A DNA stretch of 64,000 nt, taken from Marinobacter sp. F3R08. Lineage in GTDB: Bacteria > Pseudomonadota > Gammaproteobacteria > Pseudomonadales > Oleiphilaceae. The notes beneath the pieces were generated by a model. It was not told the origin of the DNA and made no database searches. It saw only the letters and a list, made by a program, of their open reading frames with translations. The stretch's first letter is position 1. Every line of letters starts with the position of its first letter. A program made the position numbers and the translations under genes. This document shows positions 1-9,695 of the stretch, piece after piece. The DNA is taken from assembly GCF_018860425.1 (NCBI RefSeq), contig NZ_JAHKPI010000025.1, forward strand, positions 342,524-406,523, written 5' to 3'.

Positions 1-871
1 ACGTACGGGAAATATGGACCTGGTTACCATGGCCATGAACCTCTATTCCCAGGGCATTGATCCGACTCTGGATCTGTCCGGAATGGCGGAGATTAGTGAA
101 GTTGTTGAGGCCTGCACTGAGATTTCCACGCATCCGCGACATCCTTATGCGGGTGAACTTGTGTTTACCGCCTTCTCGGGTAGCCATCAGGATGCCATCC
201 GCAAGTGTCTGGCGCGCCGTAAGGATGGGGAGGTCTGGAACGTGGCCTACCTCCCTATTGATCCATTTGATGTTGGCCGCCGGTATGAGGAAGTCGTGCG
301 TATCAACAGTCAATCGGGTAAGGGCGGAGTGGCCTATGTACTGGAGCGTGACTATGACATCACTCTGCCGCGCTGGCTGCAGATCGAGTTCAGCAAGGTG
401 GTTCAGAGCGAGGCGGAGACAAACGGTGGCGAGATTGACTCACTGACCATTCATCGGCTGTTCGAGGAGCGGTATCTTAAAGTGCATGCGGACTGGGCGT
501 TGCGTTCCTACGATCTGCACCGTGACGAGAAAGGTGTGCGCGCTGAAATAGCCATGGGTAGGGAATCTGCGCCGGTTCGCCTGGAAGGTCGCGGTCTGGG
601 TGCCGTCGAAGCGGTCTCCGAAGCACTTGAAAGACGGTTCGGGCTGTCTGTAGCCGTCGAGGCCTACGATGAATTTGCTTTGGGTGAGGGCACCAATGCC
701 AATGCACTGGCCTGTATCCGGCTGACAGCTAATGGGCAGCATTGCAGCGCAGCGGCACTGGCGGAAGATACCACCTCTGCGACCCTGCAGGCATTGTTCT
801 CTGCGGTTGCCCAGGCCGTGGATGTGACCACCTCTTCGTCGGTCAGGGCGGAGGAGGCAGCCGGGGCCTGA
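1..871 (+). CDS. leuA: 2-isopropylmalate synthase, C-terminal part (5' end outside window)
   Basis: This is the C-terminal half of LeuA, which condenses acetyl-CoA with 2-oxoisovalerate in the first committed step of leucine synthesis. The frame is open from base 2, so the gene starts upstream; the first Met in view (base 14) lies in the GN-MDLVTMAMNLYSQG motif inside the catalytic region and is not the true start. After it come the dimerisation/linker part (IDPFDVGRRYEEVVRINSQ) and the C-terminal regulatory domain that binds leucine in the family. A strong hairpin terminator follows the stop codon. Seen: motifs and open 5' end. Known: pathway role and feedback by leucine. Confidence 0.93.
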   Translation, partial: RTGNMDLVTMAMNLYSQGIDPTLDLSGMAEISEVVEACTEISTHPRHPYAGELVFTAFSGSHQDAIRKCLARRKDGEVWNVAYLPIDPFDVGRRYEEVVRINSQSGKGGVAYVLERDYDITLPRWLQIEFSKVVQSEAETNGGEIDSLTIHRLFEERYLKVHADWALRSYDLHRDEKGVRAEIAMGRESAPVRLEGRGLGAVEAVSEALERRFGLSVAVEAYDEFALGEGTNANALACIRLTANGQHCSAAALAEDTTSATLQALFSAVAQAVDVTTSSSVRAEEAAGA

Positions 872-896
872 CCGGTAAGGATTCTTCATAACGACA

Positions 897-928
897 CAAG
901 CCGGCACAGGTGCCGGCTTGTTGGTTTT
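897..928 (+). terminator. Rho-independent terminator after leuA
   Basis: An 11-bp GC-rich perfect stem (CAAGCCGGCAC / GTGCCGGCTTG) with a 2-nt loop is followed by TTGGTTTT. It lies 26 nt after the leuA stop and separates leuA from the convergent cold-shock gene. Confidence 0.85.
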
Positions 929-966
929 CCGATGCCCGTGAGGGGCAAAGGACGGAGCGTAGACCC

Positions 967-1176
967 TCAGACCGGGGTTACGTTTTCCGCCTGGGGACCT
1001 TTCGGACCCTGTGTTACGGTGAACTGCACCTGCTGGCCTTCGGCCAGGGTGCGGAACCCGCTCGAGTTAATTGCACTATAGTGAACAAACACGTCACTGC
1101 CACCGTCCTGAGCAATGAAACCAAAGCCTTTGGACTCGTTAAACCACTTGACGTGGCCGGTTTTAGTATCGGACAT
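967..1176 (-). CDS. Cold-shock domain protein (CspA family)
   Basis: A 69-residue protein of the usual length for bacterial Csp proteins, a single five-stranded OB-fold that binds single-stranded RNA/DNA and melts mRNA structure. Both nucleic-acid motifs are visible: RNP1-like [10 protein letters not shown] near residues 15-24 and RNP2-like DVFVHYSAI near 29-37. The start has AGGAAAG as ribosome-binding site. It is a single-gene unit with a promoter about 160 nt upstream, so the mRNA has the long leader typical of cold-regulated csp genes. Which Csp paralogue it is cannot be told from sequence alone. Confidence 0.93.
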   Translation of the reverse strand: MSDTKTGHVKWFNESKGFGFIAQDGGSDVFVHYSAINSSGFRTLAEGQQVQFTVTQGPKGPQAENVTPV

Positions 1177-1342
1177 TTATCTTTCCTGTCTTTCTGTAAT
1201 TTGCCCTCACGGGACCTTCAAAATTCCATGTGGAATCAGTGCTGAGAAATCCAGTGAGTACTGAGGAAGGGGCAACGAATAGCACTTCGGCAGGACGTTG
1301 AAACGCATTCACCAAATACCGCTGTATTTTCACAGCAATTTC

Positions 1343-1370
1343 AGTATAGACCGACTTTGGGGGGCGTCAA
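1343..1370 (-). promoter_or_regulatory. Promoter of the cold-shock gene with long 5' leader
   Basis: On the minus strand TTGACG and TATACT are separated by 16 nt, a near-consensus sigma-70 promoter. Transcription would begin near 1336, leaving roughly 160 nt of untranslated leader before the csp start at 1176. Such a leader in cspA-type mRNAs folds differently in the cold and controls stability and translation. The rest of the gene-free stretch 1177-1492 holds this leader and the prpE terminator; I see nothing else there. Confidence 0.75.
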
Positions 1371-1437
1371 CGAAACTTTCGCACCTTTCAGACAGGTTTT
1401 AAATCCCAGAAAAGCAACGAGTTGTGAATTGGTTGAA

Positions 1438-1476
1438 CAAAAAATGCCCGCCCCTCAGATGGGAGAGGCAGGCATT
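1438..1476 (-). terminator. Rho-independent terminator of prpE
   Basis: Read on the minus strand, a 13-bp stem (ATGCCTGCCTCTC with GAGGGGCGGGCAT, three G-U pairs) and 6-nt loop is followed by a run of six T. It starts 17 nt after the prpE stop codon. Confidence 0.88.
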
Positions 1477-1492
1477 GTTCAGGGCGCGACTA

Positions 1493-3367
1493 TCACTGGC
1501 GGAACTGGTCGCTGATTTCGTCCAGGATCGCCGGATCGTCAATGGTGCTAGGCACCGAGTACTCCTCGCCATCGGCTATCTGTCGTATCACGCGCCTGAG
1601 GATCTTGCCGGAACGGGTTTTTGGCAGTCGATCTACAACCAGTGCACGGCGAAAACAAGCTATCGCACCGATCTTTTCCCGAACCATCTCGACAAGTTCA
1701 TCTTCAAGTTCGTCGTGATCAATGGTTGCGCCATCCTTGATCAGAACAAGACCAACGGGGATTTGTCCCTTCATGTCGTCATGAGCACCGACGACACAGC
1801 ATTCGGCTATGGCCGGGTGGGAGGCCACCACTTCTTCCATCTCACCGGTTGAAAGGCGATGGCCGGCGACATTGATGACATCATCTGTGCGGCCCATGAT
1901 GAAGACATAACCGTCATCATCAATGAATCCGCCATCACCGGAGCTGTAGAACCCGGAAATCGGCTCCAGATAGGTTTTCCGGAAGCGTTCATCATCTCCC
2001 CAGACGGTCATCATGCACCCTGGCGGCAGTGGCAGCTTCACGGCAATTTGCCCCTGCTCACCAGCGGCGAGCTGGCTGCCATTCATGTCGACGACCTGAA
2101 CATTATATCCCGGCGAGGGCACTGTGGCAGAGCCCGGTTTGGTGGCTATCATTTCGATACCTACGGGATTGCAGCAGATGGCCCAGCCTGTCTCGGTCTG
2201 CCACCAGTGATCGAGTACTGGCAGGCTGGTATGTTCTTTGAGCCACTCGTAGGTTGCCGGATCCAGGCGTTCGCCAGCAAGGAACAGGCGGTTCAGTGAG
2301 CTGATGTCATAGCGAGACAGTTGATCCGCCTCAGGGTCTTCTTTGCGAACTGCGCGGAATGCCGTTGGAGCGGTAAACAGCATATTGACTTTATGGTCTT
2401 GCACTACTCGCCAGAAAGCCCCCGCATCCGGGGTCTTGACGGGTTTTCCCTCGTAGATGATGGTGGTGCAGCCGGCAAAAAGCGGGGCGTATACGATGTA
2501 ACTGTGGCCGACAACCCAGCCAACATCGGAGGCCGCCCAGTAGACATCGCCGGGTTTGGCGTCATAGACCAGTTTCATGCTGTAGCTGAGGGCAACGGCA
2601 TGGCCGCCATTATCCCGCACAACGCCTTTGGGTTTACCCGTGGTACCTGAGGTATACAGTATGTATAGAGGATCCGTTGACTTGACGGGGACCGGGTCGG
2701 CGGGTTTCGCCGTTGCCATCAAGTCGTTCCAGTCGTGGTCCCGGCCAGGCTGGAGCTCAGCCTTCACCTGCGGGCGCTGGTAGACAACGCAGGTTTCGGG
2801 TTTGTGGCTGGCCTGATCAATGGCCTTGTCCACCAGGGGCTTGTATTCGATCACCCGGGCAACTTCAATGCCGCAGGAAGCGGTGATCACGGCCTTGGGT
2901 CTGGCATCGTCAATACGAACCGCCAGTTCGTGAGCGGCAAAGCCGCCAAACACGACGGAGTGAATGGCGCCGATACGTGCGCAACCCAGCATAGCGACGA
3001 CGGCTTCCGGTATCATCGGCATATAGATGATTACCCGGTCGCCTTTGGTGATGCCGCGGTCTTTCAGGGCGCCGGCGAAGCGGGCAACTTCGTCGGTCAG
3101 TTCATTGTAGGTGTAGGACCGCGTGGTATTGGTTACCGGAGAATCGTAGATAAGAGCGTTCTGGTCGCCCCGGCCCGCCCGGACGTTTGCGTCCAGCGCG
3201 ACATCGCAGGTGTTCAGAATGCCGTCGGGGAACCACTGTCCGTGGCCATTGTCGGTTGGTTGCCAGATGGTTTTCGGCGGTTCGATCCAATCAATACTTT
3301 CCGCCTGTTCACGCCAGAATTCGTCCGGTTTGTCTATCGACCGCCGGAACTCTGAGTGGTAGTCCAT
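1493..3367 (-). CDS. prpE: Propionyl-CoA synthetase (acyl-CoA synthetase family)
   Basis: A 624-residue AMP-forming acyl-CoA synthetase that activates propionate (or a similar short acid) to the CoA thioester. The N-terminal ACAS_N segment (FWREQAESIDW) is followed by the P-loop-like YTSGTTGKPKG near residue 240, the WWQTETGW motif near 390, the hinge YVFIMGRTDDVINVAGHRLS near 490, and the C-terminal PKTRSGKILRR, whose last-but-two Lys region carries the catalytic lysine acetylated in this family. The chosen ATG has AGGTGG 5 nt upstream; a GTG three codons earlier overlaps that site. The sequence favours PrpE over Acs by overall resemblance to PrpE. No prpBCD genes are nearby, so it is a solitary unit. 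Confidence 0.88.
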   Translation of the reverse strand: MDYHSEFRRSIDKPDEFWREQAESIDWIEPPKTIWQPTDNGHGQWFPDGILNTCDVALDANVRAGRGDQNALIYDSPVTNTTRSYTYNELTDEVARFAGALKDRGITKGDRVIIYMPMIPEAVVAMLGCARIGAIHSVVFGGFAAHELAVRIDDARPKAVITASCGIEVARVIEYKPLVDKAIDQASHKPETCVVYQRPQVKAELQPGRDHDWNDLMATAKPADPVPVKSTDPLYILYTSGTTGKPKGVVRDNGGHAVALSYSMKLVYDAKPGDVYWAASDVGWVVGHSYIVYAPLFAGCTTIIYEGKPVKTPDAGAFWRVVQDHKVNMLFTAPTAFRAVRKEDPEADQLSRYDISSLNRLFLAGERLDPATYEWLKEHTSLPVLDHWWQTETGWAICCNPVGIEMIATKPGSATVPSPGYNVQVVDMNGSQLAAGEQGQIAVKLPLPPGCMMTVWGDDERFRKTYLEPISGFYSSGDGGFIDDDGYVFIMGRTDDVINVAGHRLSTGEMEEVVASHPAIAECCVVGAHDDMKGQIPVGLVLIKDGATIDHDELEDELVEMVREKIGAIACFRRALVVDRLPKTRSGKILRRVIRQIADGEEYSVPSTIDDPAILDEISDQFRQ

Positions 3368-3456
3368 ACATTCCACCTCGTTATGCCTGTTGTTGTTTTA
3401 GTAAGCCTTCTGACAACTTTAGGCCGTTTAAAATGATGGACTAGTAGACCATTGGC

Positions 3457-4848
3457 TTAGTCTGGTGTGTTTGGATCTCCAGTTTCGACGGATGTTACCG
3501 TCGCCATCATCTCACCTCGGGCAACCCGGGTAGAAATGGTATCGCCGGTGCTGACTTCCGACGCCTTCCGGATAATGTTTCCGTCGCTGTCGCGGACAAT
3601 GGCGTAGCCTCTGCCCAGTGTCGCCAGAGGACTGACAACGTGGAGAGTTTGCGCTGCATGCTCAAGGCTGTCCCGACGGAGCTTCAGGTTCTGATGAATC
3701 ACGGAAGTCAGTCGTTCACTGGCACGCTGCAGAGTGTCCCGGTTTTCGGATAGCTGCCGGCGGGGTGATTGCAAGACCAAGCGCCGGGACAGGTGATCAT
3801 TTCGGATGCTGACGGTCGCCAGGCGCTGGCGAACAGCTTTTCCAAGCCTCATTTCCAGCTCATCCATCCGCTGGGCTTTGTCGAGCAATGCCCGTCTGGG
3901 GTCCCGGAGTCGTGCGCCCAGATGGCCGAGTTGTGTGCCAAGCCGCCTGAGTGCAAGCCCCATGGAGTTGGAGAGGCGGAATTCACGTTCGCGAAGTTGC
4001 CTGAGCCAGTCTGACTGATCGGGTGAAATCTTCTCGGCGGCTGCGGAGGGTGTCGGGGCCCGGAGGTCGGCCACGAAATCAGCGATGGTTACATCCACTT
4101 CATGGCCGACGGCGCTGACGGTGGGGATGGAGCAGGCGGCAATGGCCCTGGCGACTGCTTCCTCGTTGAAGCACCAAAGATCCTCCAGGGAGCCGCCACC
4201 GCGACCGATAATGAGTACATCAGCTACGCCGTGGTTTTGGGCGGCACCAATAGCTTCGACAATGTCAGCCGTTGCGGCTTTACCCTGGACGGCGGTGGGA
4301 TAAAGGGTAACCGGGATGGCGGGGCAGCGTCTTGCCAGTACGGTCAGTATGTCGTGAATAGCGGCGCCGGTTGGCGAGGTAACAACACCGATGTGCCTGG
4401 GTAATGAAGGCAGTGGTTTTTTTCTGGCCTGGTCGAACAGGCCGTCCGCCAGAAGTTTGCGCTTGAGCTCTTCAAAGGCCAGTTGCAAGGCGCCGAGTCC
4501 TGCCGGCTCGATATGCTCCGCGATAATCTGGAAGTCACCCCGGTTCTCGTAAAGAGTCACTTTGCCGCGGATTCGAACCTGATCCCCCTCTTTGGGTAGT
4601 GTGCGAATTCGCTGATTCATCCCCCTGAACATGGCGCAGCGAATCTGGCACTTGCGGTCTTTCAGGGAGAAGTACCAGTGACCGGAAGAGGGGCGTGAAA
4701 AACCAGACAGTTCACCTTCCACCCAGACCTGCATGAAGCTCGATTCCAGCAGGTGTCTGGCCTGATGATTCAGTTCACTTACGCTCAGTGCCCGGGGGCG
4801 AGTGTCTTGTAGCGGTGACGTCACCGGTCCTGCTCCATCGTTATACAT
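3457..4848 (-). CDS. xseA: Exodeoxyribonuclease VII large subunit
   Basis: The large subunit of exonuclease VII, which with several XseB subunits degrades single-stranded DNA from both ends into oligonucleotides. The N-terminal OB-fold (VSELNHQARHLLES... WVEGELSGFSRPSSGHWYF, split here) is followed by the catalytic domain with GRGGGSLEDLWCFNEE and the conserved SAVGHEVDVTIADFVAD. A long C-terminal helical region follows, ending in the GYAIVRD segment typical of XseA. The length (463 residues) is normal. I start at the second Met (MYNDGAGPV) because the 15 residues before it are rich in aromatic residues and lack homology to the family. It is transcribed divergently from guaB; xseB is not adjacent. 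Confidence 0.93.
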   Translation of the reverse strand: MYNDGAGPVTSPLQDTRPRALSVSELNHQARHLLESSFMQVWVEGELSGFSRPSSGHWYFSLKDRKCQIRCAMFRGMNQRIRTLPKEGDQVRIRGKVTLYENRGDFQIIAEHIEPAGLGALQLAFEELKRKLLADGLFDQARKKPLPSLPRHIGVVTSPTGAAIHDILTVLARRCPAIPVTLYPTAVQGKAATADIVEAIGAAQNHGVADVLIIGRGGGSLEDLWCFNEEAVARAIAACSIPTVSAVGHEVDVTIADFVADLRAPTPSAAAEKISPDQSDWLRQLREREFRLSNSMGLALRRLGTQLGHLGARLRDPRRALLDKAQRMDELEMRLGKAVRQRLATVSIRNDHLSRRLVLQSPRRQLSENRDTLQRASERLTSVIHQNLKLRRDSLEHAAQTLHVVSPLATLGRGYAIVRDSDGNIIRKASEVSTGDTISTRVARGEMMATVTSVETGDPNTPD

Positions 4849-4925
4849 ACGCAATAGCCGAAAAAGGGGCGGGTAAAAATAGCGAAATTTCAAAAAGATG
4901 CAATCGAACCTTAAAAGGGGGCTGG

Positions 4926-4954
4926 TTTACTGTCTCCGAGCGCCCCTTTATAAT
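4926..4954 (+). promoter_or_regulatory. Promoter of guaBA
   Basis: TTTACT and a perfect TATAAT are spaced by 17 nt, in the 192-bp divergent region between xseA and guaB. The expected start near 4961 leaves about 80 nt of leader. Confidence 0.7.
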
Positions 4955-5040
4955 AGGTCGATTAAGGATTTTGCTTTGCCGTATCGCCGCGGGTACGGCA
5001 CGGAAACTCCCAACTTAGCATGTTCAAAAGGCGGATCCCA

Positions 5041-6504
5041 ATGCTGCGAATTGCCGAAGAAGCCCTTACATTTGATGACGTTCTGCTGGTCCCCGGATAT
5101 TCAGAGGTTTTGCCTCACGAGGTCAGTCTTCAGACCAAATTGACCAAGGGTATTACCCTCAACATCCCCCTTCTGTCTTCTGCAATGGATACCGTTACCG
5201 AGGCAGAGCTTGCGATTGCCATGGCGCAGGAAGGTGGCATTGGCATCATGCACAAGAACATGACCGTTGAACAACAGGCGGCATCCGTCCGCAAGGTCAA
5301 GAAGTTCGAAAGTGGTGTTGTCAAAGATCCTATTACTGTGTCGCCAGAGACCACGGTTCGGGAACTGGTGGATATCACCATGGCAAACAGTATTTCAGGT
5401 TTGCCTGTCGTCGATGGCCACGACCTTGTGGGTATTGTTACTGGTCGTGACATCCGCTTCGAAAGCCGGATGGATACGTTGGTGCGGGACATCATGACTC
5501 CCAAGGAGAAACTGGTAACGGTCCGGGAAGGGGCAAGTCTGGAAGATGTCAAAGAGTTGCTGCACAAACACCGCATCGAAAAGGTTCTTGTGGTTAATGG
5601 CAACTTTGAACTTCGCGGGTTGATTACCGTAAAGGATATCCAGAAAGCGAAGGATTATCCGCTGGCCTGCAAGGACGACCAGGGTCGTTTGCGCGTAGGC
5701 GCTGCCGTAAGTACCGGTGGAGACACTGAGGGTCGGATCACGGCCCTGGCGGAGGCTGGTGTGGATGTGATCGTGGTGGACACCGCCCATGGCCATTCCC
5801 GGGGTGTTATTGAGCGGGTTCGCTGGATCAAACAGAATTTCCCTGAGGTTCAGGTGATTGGCGGAAATATCGCAACCTCTCACGCTGCTATCGCTCTGGC
5901 AGATGCCGGAGCGGACGCCGTGAAAGTGGGTATTGGTCCCGGATCTATCTGTACCACTCGAATTGTGGCGGGCATTGGTGTACCGCAGATTTCGGCTGTG
6001 TCTAATGTGGCCGAAGCACTGAAGGATCGGGGTGTACCGTTGATTGCCGATGGTGGTATCCGGTTCTCCGGAGATATCGCCAAGGCCATCGCAGCCGGTG
6101 CCCACAGCGTCATGATCGGTAGTCTGCTGGCAGGCACCGACGAAGCGCCCGGCGAAGTGGAGCTGTTCCAGGGCCGTAGTTATAAGGCCTATCGTGGCAT
6201 GGGATCTATCGGTGCCATGGGGCAGGGCTCCAGCGACCGCTATTTCCAGGATGCCAGCAAAGGTATTGAAAAACTGGTGCCGGAAGGCATTGAAGGCCGC
6301 GTTGCATGTAAAGGCCCGATGCGCAACATTGTGCATCAGCTGATTGGCGGTCTGCGCGCTTCCATGGGTTACACCGGGAGCGCCACGATGGAAGAAATGC
6401 GTACCCAGCCAGAATTTGTGCGCATTACCAACGCTGGCATGCGTGAGAGTCACGTGCACGACGTGACCATTACCAAAGAAGCGCCCAACTACCGTATCGG
6501 TTAA
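5041..6504 (+). CDS. guaB: IMP dehydrogenase
   Basis: Oxidises IMP to XMP with NAD+, the rate-limiting step of GMP synthesis. The protein has 487 residues (E. coli GuaB has 488). The start [19 protein letters not shown] is the family's standard N-terminus and has AGGCGG upstream, so an upstream Met (5020) is rejected. The tandem CBS regulatory domains occupy about residues 93-205 ([17 protein letters not shown] and [19 protein letters not shown]). The catalytic loop [11 protein letters not shown] carries the nucleophilic Cys near residue 305, and the flap [10 protein letters not shown] follows. It forms an operon with guaA. Confidence 0.97.
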   Translation: MLRIAEEALTFDDVLLVPGYSEVLPHEVSLQTKLTKGITLNIPLLSSAMDTVTEAELAIAMAQEGGIGIMHKNMTVEQQAASVRKVKKFESGVVKDPITVSPETTVRELVDITMANSISGLPVVDGHDLVGIVTGRDIRFESRMDTLVRDIMTPKEKLVTVREGASLEDVKELLHKHRIEKVLVVNGNFELRGLITVKDIQKAKDYPLACKDDQGRLRVGAAVSTGGDTEGRITALAEAGVDVIVVDTAHGHSRGVIERVRWIKQNFPEVQVIGGNIATSHAAIALADAGADAVKVGIGPGSICTTRIVAGIGVPQISAVSNVAEALKDRGVPLIADGGIRFSGDIAKAIAAGAHSVMIGSLLAGTDEAPGEVELFQGRSYKAYRGMGSIGAMGQGSSDRYFQDASKGIEKLVPEGIEGRVACKGPMRNIVHQLIGGLRASMGYTGSATMEEMRTQPEFVRITNAGMRESHVHDVTITKEAPNYRIG

Positions 6505-6520
6505 TCAACGCCTTACCAGA

Positions 6521-6549
6521 CGCGGCCCCAAGCGGGCCGCGTTGTTTAT
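6521..6549 (+). terminator. Hairpin between guaB and guaA (partial terminator)
   Basis: An 8-bp all-GC stem (CGCGGCCC / GGGCCGCG) with a 5-nt loop is followed by TTGTTTATT, 16 nt after guaB and 18 nt before guaA. In a two-gene operon this would act as a partial terminator or mRNA stabiliser that sets the guaB:guaA ratio. Confidence 0.6.
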
Positions 6550-6566
6550 TCAGCTCCGAGGACTCC

Positions 6567-8144
6567 ATGGCCCAGAATATTCACGACCACCGCATCCTGA
6601 TTCTCGATTTCGGTTCCCAGTACACTCAGCTGATTGCCCGCCGTGTGAGGGAAATTGGCGTCTACTGTGAGATTAAGGCGTTTGATATTACCGAAAAGGA
6701 GCTCAATGAATTCAATCCCAAAGGTATCATCCTTGCGGGTGGTCCGGAATCAGTAACCGAGCTGGGTGGCCCTCGGGCGCCGGAGGGGTTGTTTGAGCGC
6801 GGTATTCCGGTGTTGGGTATCTGCTACGGCATGCAAACCATGGCGGAACAGCTCGGAGGTCGTGTCGCCAGTTCCGATAAGCGGGAATTTGGTTATGCCC
6901 AGGTCAAGGTGCGCGCTAAAGGTCCGCTGCTGGCGGATATTACTGACCATCTGACTCCGGCCGGGGATACCTTGCTGGATGTGTGGATGAGCCACGGTGA
7001 CAAAGTGGTTGCGATGCCGGAAGGGTTCGAGCTCCTGGCTTCTACCGAGAGTGCGCCGATTGCTGCGATGCAGGATCTAAGCCGGAATCTCTTTGGTGTT
7101 CAGTTCCACCCGGAGGTTACCCATACCCTTCAGGGCAAGCGCATACTTGAGCATTTCATCCTGACTATCTGTAAGTGCGAGGCACTCTGGACTCCGGCAA
7201 AAATCGTGGACGACGCGGTTCAGCAGATCCGCGAGCAGGTTGGCAATGATAAGGTATTGCTGGGCCTCTCCGGTGGCGTGGATTCCTCAGTCACAGCAGC
7301 ATTGCTCCACAAAGCCATTGGTGAACAGCTCACCTGTGTGTTCGTAGACAACGGACTCCTGCGCCTGCACGAAGGCGACCAGGTAATGGATATGTTTGCC
7401 AGCAATATGGGCGTCAAGGTGATCCGCGTCGATGCTGAAGATCTGTTCCTGTCGAAACTCAAGGGCGTGGCTGATCCTGAAGATAAACGGAAAATCATCG
7501 GCAATACGTTTATTGACGTTTTTGATGATGAAGCTGCCACTATCAAGGACGTAAACTGGCTGGCGCAGGGAACAATCTACCCGGATGTGATCGAATCTGC
7601 CGCCTCCAAGACGGGCAAGGCGCATGTGATCAAGTCTCACCACAATGTCGGCGGCTTGCCGGAAACCATGAAAATGAAACTGGTCGAGCCCCTGCGGGAA
7701 TTGTTCAAGGATGAAGTTCGTCGCATAGGTCTTGAACTCGGTTTGCCCTATGACATGGTCTACCGTCATCCGTTCCCGGGGCCTGGTCTTGGCGTTCGTA
7801 TCCTTGGCGAAGTGAAAAAGGAGTACGCTGACATTCTGCGCCGCGCCGACGCCATTTTCCTGGAAGAGCTCCATCGGGCTGATTTCTATCACAAAACCAG
7901 CCAGGCCTTTGCGGTATTTCTGCCGGTCAAATCAGTGGGTGTGGTAGGTGATGCCCGCCGCTATGAATACGTGGTCGCTTTGCGGGCCGTTGAAACCGTT
8001 GATTTCATGACAGCCCGCTGGGCGCATTTGCCCTACGATCTGCTTGAGACCGTTTCAAACCGGATTATTAATGAGATTGGCGGTGTTTCCCGAGTGACCT
8101 ACGACGTATCGTCCAAGCCACCTGCAACTATTGAGTGGGAATGA
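6567..8144 (+). CDS. guaA: GMP synthase (glutamine-hydrolysing)
   Basis: Converts XMP to GMP using ATP and glutamine. The N-terminal class I amidotransferase domain has its Cys86 nucleophile in GICYGMQ and the His/Glu pair in QFHPEVTHT. The ATP-pyrophosphatase domain has the P-loop GLSGGVDSS near residue 231, and the C-terminal dimerisation domain ends in TIEWE. The length (525) matches E. coli. The last codons form the attachment core GAGTGGGAATGATC used by the adjacent integrative element, and the gene is rebuilt intact after insertion. Confidence 0.98.
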   Translation: MAQNIHDHRILILDFGSQYTQLIARRVREIGVYCEIKAFDITEKELNEFNPKGIILAGGPESVTELGGPRAPEGLFERGIPVLGICYGMQTMAEQLGGRVASSDKREFGYAQVKVRAKGPLLADITDHLTPAGDTLLDVWMSHGDKVVAMPEGFELLASTESAPIAAMQDLSRNLFGVQFHPEVTHTLQGKRILEHFILTICKCEALWTPAKIVDDAVQQIREQVGNDKVLLGLSGGVDSSVTAALLHKAIGEQLTCVFVDNGLLRLHEGDQVMDMFASNMGVKVIRVDAEDLFLSKLKGVADPEDKRKIIGNTFIDVFDDEAATIKDVNWLAQGTIYPDVIESAASKTGKAHVIKSHHNVGGLPETMKMKLVEPLRELFKDEVRRIGLELGLPYDMVYRHPFPGPGLGVRILGEVKKEYADILRRADAIFLEELHRADFYHKTSQAFAVFLPVKSVGVVGDARRYEYVVALRAVETVDFMTARWAHLPYDLLETVSNRIINEIGGVSRVTYDVSSKPPATIEWE

Positions 8145-8146
8145 TC
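8133..8146. repeat. attL: left attachment site inside the guaA 3' end
   Basis: The 14 bases GAGTGGGAATGATC, containing the last three codons and stop of guaA, recur exactly at 20451-20464. The first ten bases plus A recur at 26958. The integrase gene starts about 300 bp inside. The guaA 3' end is a known insertion site for genomic islands, so this copy is attL. Confidence 0.88.
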
Positions 8147-8191
8147 ACACGTTATGCATTAGCTGGTACTAACTGGCATTAAATGATACTT

Positions 8192-8217
8192 AAGCCCATG
8201 TTTTCATGGGCTTTTTT
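8192..8217 (+). terminator. Rho-independent terminator downstream of guaA
   Basis: AAGCCCATG and CATGGGCTT pair around TTTT and run into TTTTTTATTTTT. It lies just inside the island's left end, so the element supplies the terminator for guaA. The stretch from here to the integrase start contains no further gene. Confidence 0.85.
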
Positions 8218-8451
8218 ATTTTTATGTCTGGCAGTGTTTGGCAACTGATGGCAGCGGGAAGCACCGCTTGAGCGTGGTATCCAAGGTGGTATTATCGAGA
8301 CATGATGCCATGAGTGATAGCCGATACCATGCTGCTTTATCCTGCGTGTTCATGGTATCAAAATTATTTAACTGACTGTTTTTATTGATATTGCATCCTT
8401 ATTTTGGGTGATCTTTTAGCATGGTATCGTAATCGAAGAAGGATAAGACTC

Positions 8452-9645
8452 TTGCTGACCGATACCAAGCTGCGCAACCTCAAGCCGAGGGACAAACTCT
8501 ACAAAGTGAATGACCGGGACGGCCTTTATGTGGCTGTCACCCCTGCCGGTTCCATCTCATTCCGTTACAACTACTCGATCAATGGCAGGCAAGAGACGAT
8601 CACCTTTGGCCGTTACGGCGTTGGGGGTATCACTCTCGCAGAAGCCCGTGAGCAACTTGGTGAAGCCAAGCGGATGGTTACTAATGGAAAGTCGCCAGCG
8701 AAGGAGAAGGCCCGAGACAAGGCGCGTGTTAAAGGGGCTGAAACCTTTGGTGCTTGGGCGGAAAAGTGGCTACGTGGCTACCAGATGGCCGACTCTACCC
8801 GTGACATGCGCCGCTCGGTTTATACGAGAGAGTTGGAAGTGAAATTCGGCAATCAGAAGCTGGCAGAAATCACCCACGAGGACTTGCGAACACTAACCGA
8901 CGCCATCGTAGAGCGCGGTGCGCCTGCCACGGCGGTTCATGCGCGTGAGATTGTACTCCAGGTATACCGCTGGGCGACTGAGCGAGGCCAGAAGGTTGAG
9001 AACCCGGCAGACCTGGTTAGGCCAGCAAGCATTGCCAGATTTGAGCCGAGAGACCGTACCCTGACGCCCGAAGAAATCAGGATCATGTACCAGTACATGG
9101 GGCGTATTGGTACATCACCATCGATCCGCGCAGCGGTCAAACTGCTTTTGTTGACGATGGTGCGAAAAAGCGAGCTGACGAATGCCACCTGGAGTGAGAT
9201 CAACTTCAGCGAAGCGCTCTGGACGATCCCCAAAGAACGGATGAAACGGCGAAACCCTCACCTGGTGTTTCTATCCAGGCAGGCCATGGACATCTTCATC
9301 GCTTTGAAGACGTTCTCCGGAGGATCGGAGTATGTTCTGCCGTCACGCTACGATTCTGACGTCCCCATGAGCAGTGCCACGCTGAACCGGGTGATGACGA
9401 TGACATACAAGCTGGCTCAGAAAGAGGGGCAATCGCTTGCTAAATTCGGCCCGCACGACCTGAGACGAACAGCCAGTACCTTGCTCCATGAAGCCGGTTA
9501 CAACACCGACTGGATAGAGAAATGCCTGGCACATGAGCAAAAAGGTGTGAGGGCGATATATAACAAAGCCGAATATCGTGATCAGCGTACATCTATGTTG
9601 CAGGACTGGGCAGACATGATTGATGAGTGGTCGGTTAATTTATAA
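8452..9645 (+). CDS. int: Tyrosine recombinase (P4-type island integrase)
   Basis: A site-specific recombinase that inserts and excises the island at guaA. The N-terminal arm-binding domain (DUF4102-type) starts LTDTKLRNLKPRDKLYKV and contains GRQETITFGRYGVG. A core-binding SAM-like domain follows (about residues 85-190, AWAEKWLRGYQMAD... ITHEDLRTL). The catalytic domain shows the first Arg in TMVRKSEL, HDLRR, LAHEQ in place of the commoner LGH, and the tyrosine motif AIYNKAEY near the C-terminus. I use the TTG start with AAGGA 9 nt upstream; another TTG in frame at 8404 lacks such a site. A 12-bp hairpin follows the stop. Confidence 0.93.
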   Translation: MLTDTKLRNLKPRDKLYKVNDRDGLYVAVTPAGSISFRYNYSINGRQETITFGRYGVGGITLAEAREQLGEAKRMVTNGKSPAKEKARDKARVKGAETFGAWAEKWLRGYQMADSTRDMRRSVYTRELEVKFGNQKLAEITHEDLRTLTDAIVERGAPATAVHAREIVLQVYRWATERGQKVENPADLVRPASIARFEPRDRTLTPEEIRIMYQYMGRIGTSPSIRAAVKLLLLTMVRKSELTNATWSEINFSEALWTIPKERMKRRNPHLVFLSRQAMDIFIALKTFSGGSEYVLPSRYDSDVPMSSATLNRVMTMTYKLAQKEGQSLAKFGPHDLRRTASTLLHEAGYNTDWIEKCLAHEQKGVRAIYNKAEYRDQRTSMLQDWADMIDEWSVNL

Positions 9646-9664
9646 TCCAGAGTTATTATAATTG

Positions 9665-9695
9665 GAATGCATATTCTTTTAGTGAATATGCATTC
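9665..9695 (+). terminator. Hairpin after the integrase gene
   Basis: The perfect 12-bp inverted repeat GAATGCATATTC / GAATATGCATTC has a 7-nt loop and lies 19 nt after the int stop. There is no T-run after it, so it may be a weak terminator, a stabilising hairpin or a protein site. Confidence 0.5.

Noticed and set aside
5395..6459. 354-codon open frame opposite guaB
   Set aside because: A shadow of the codon pattern of guaB, with no start signal or domain.
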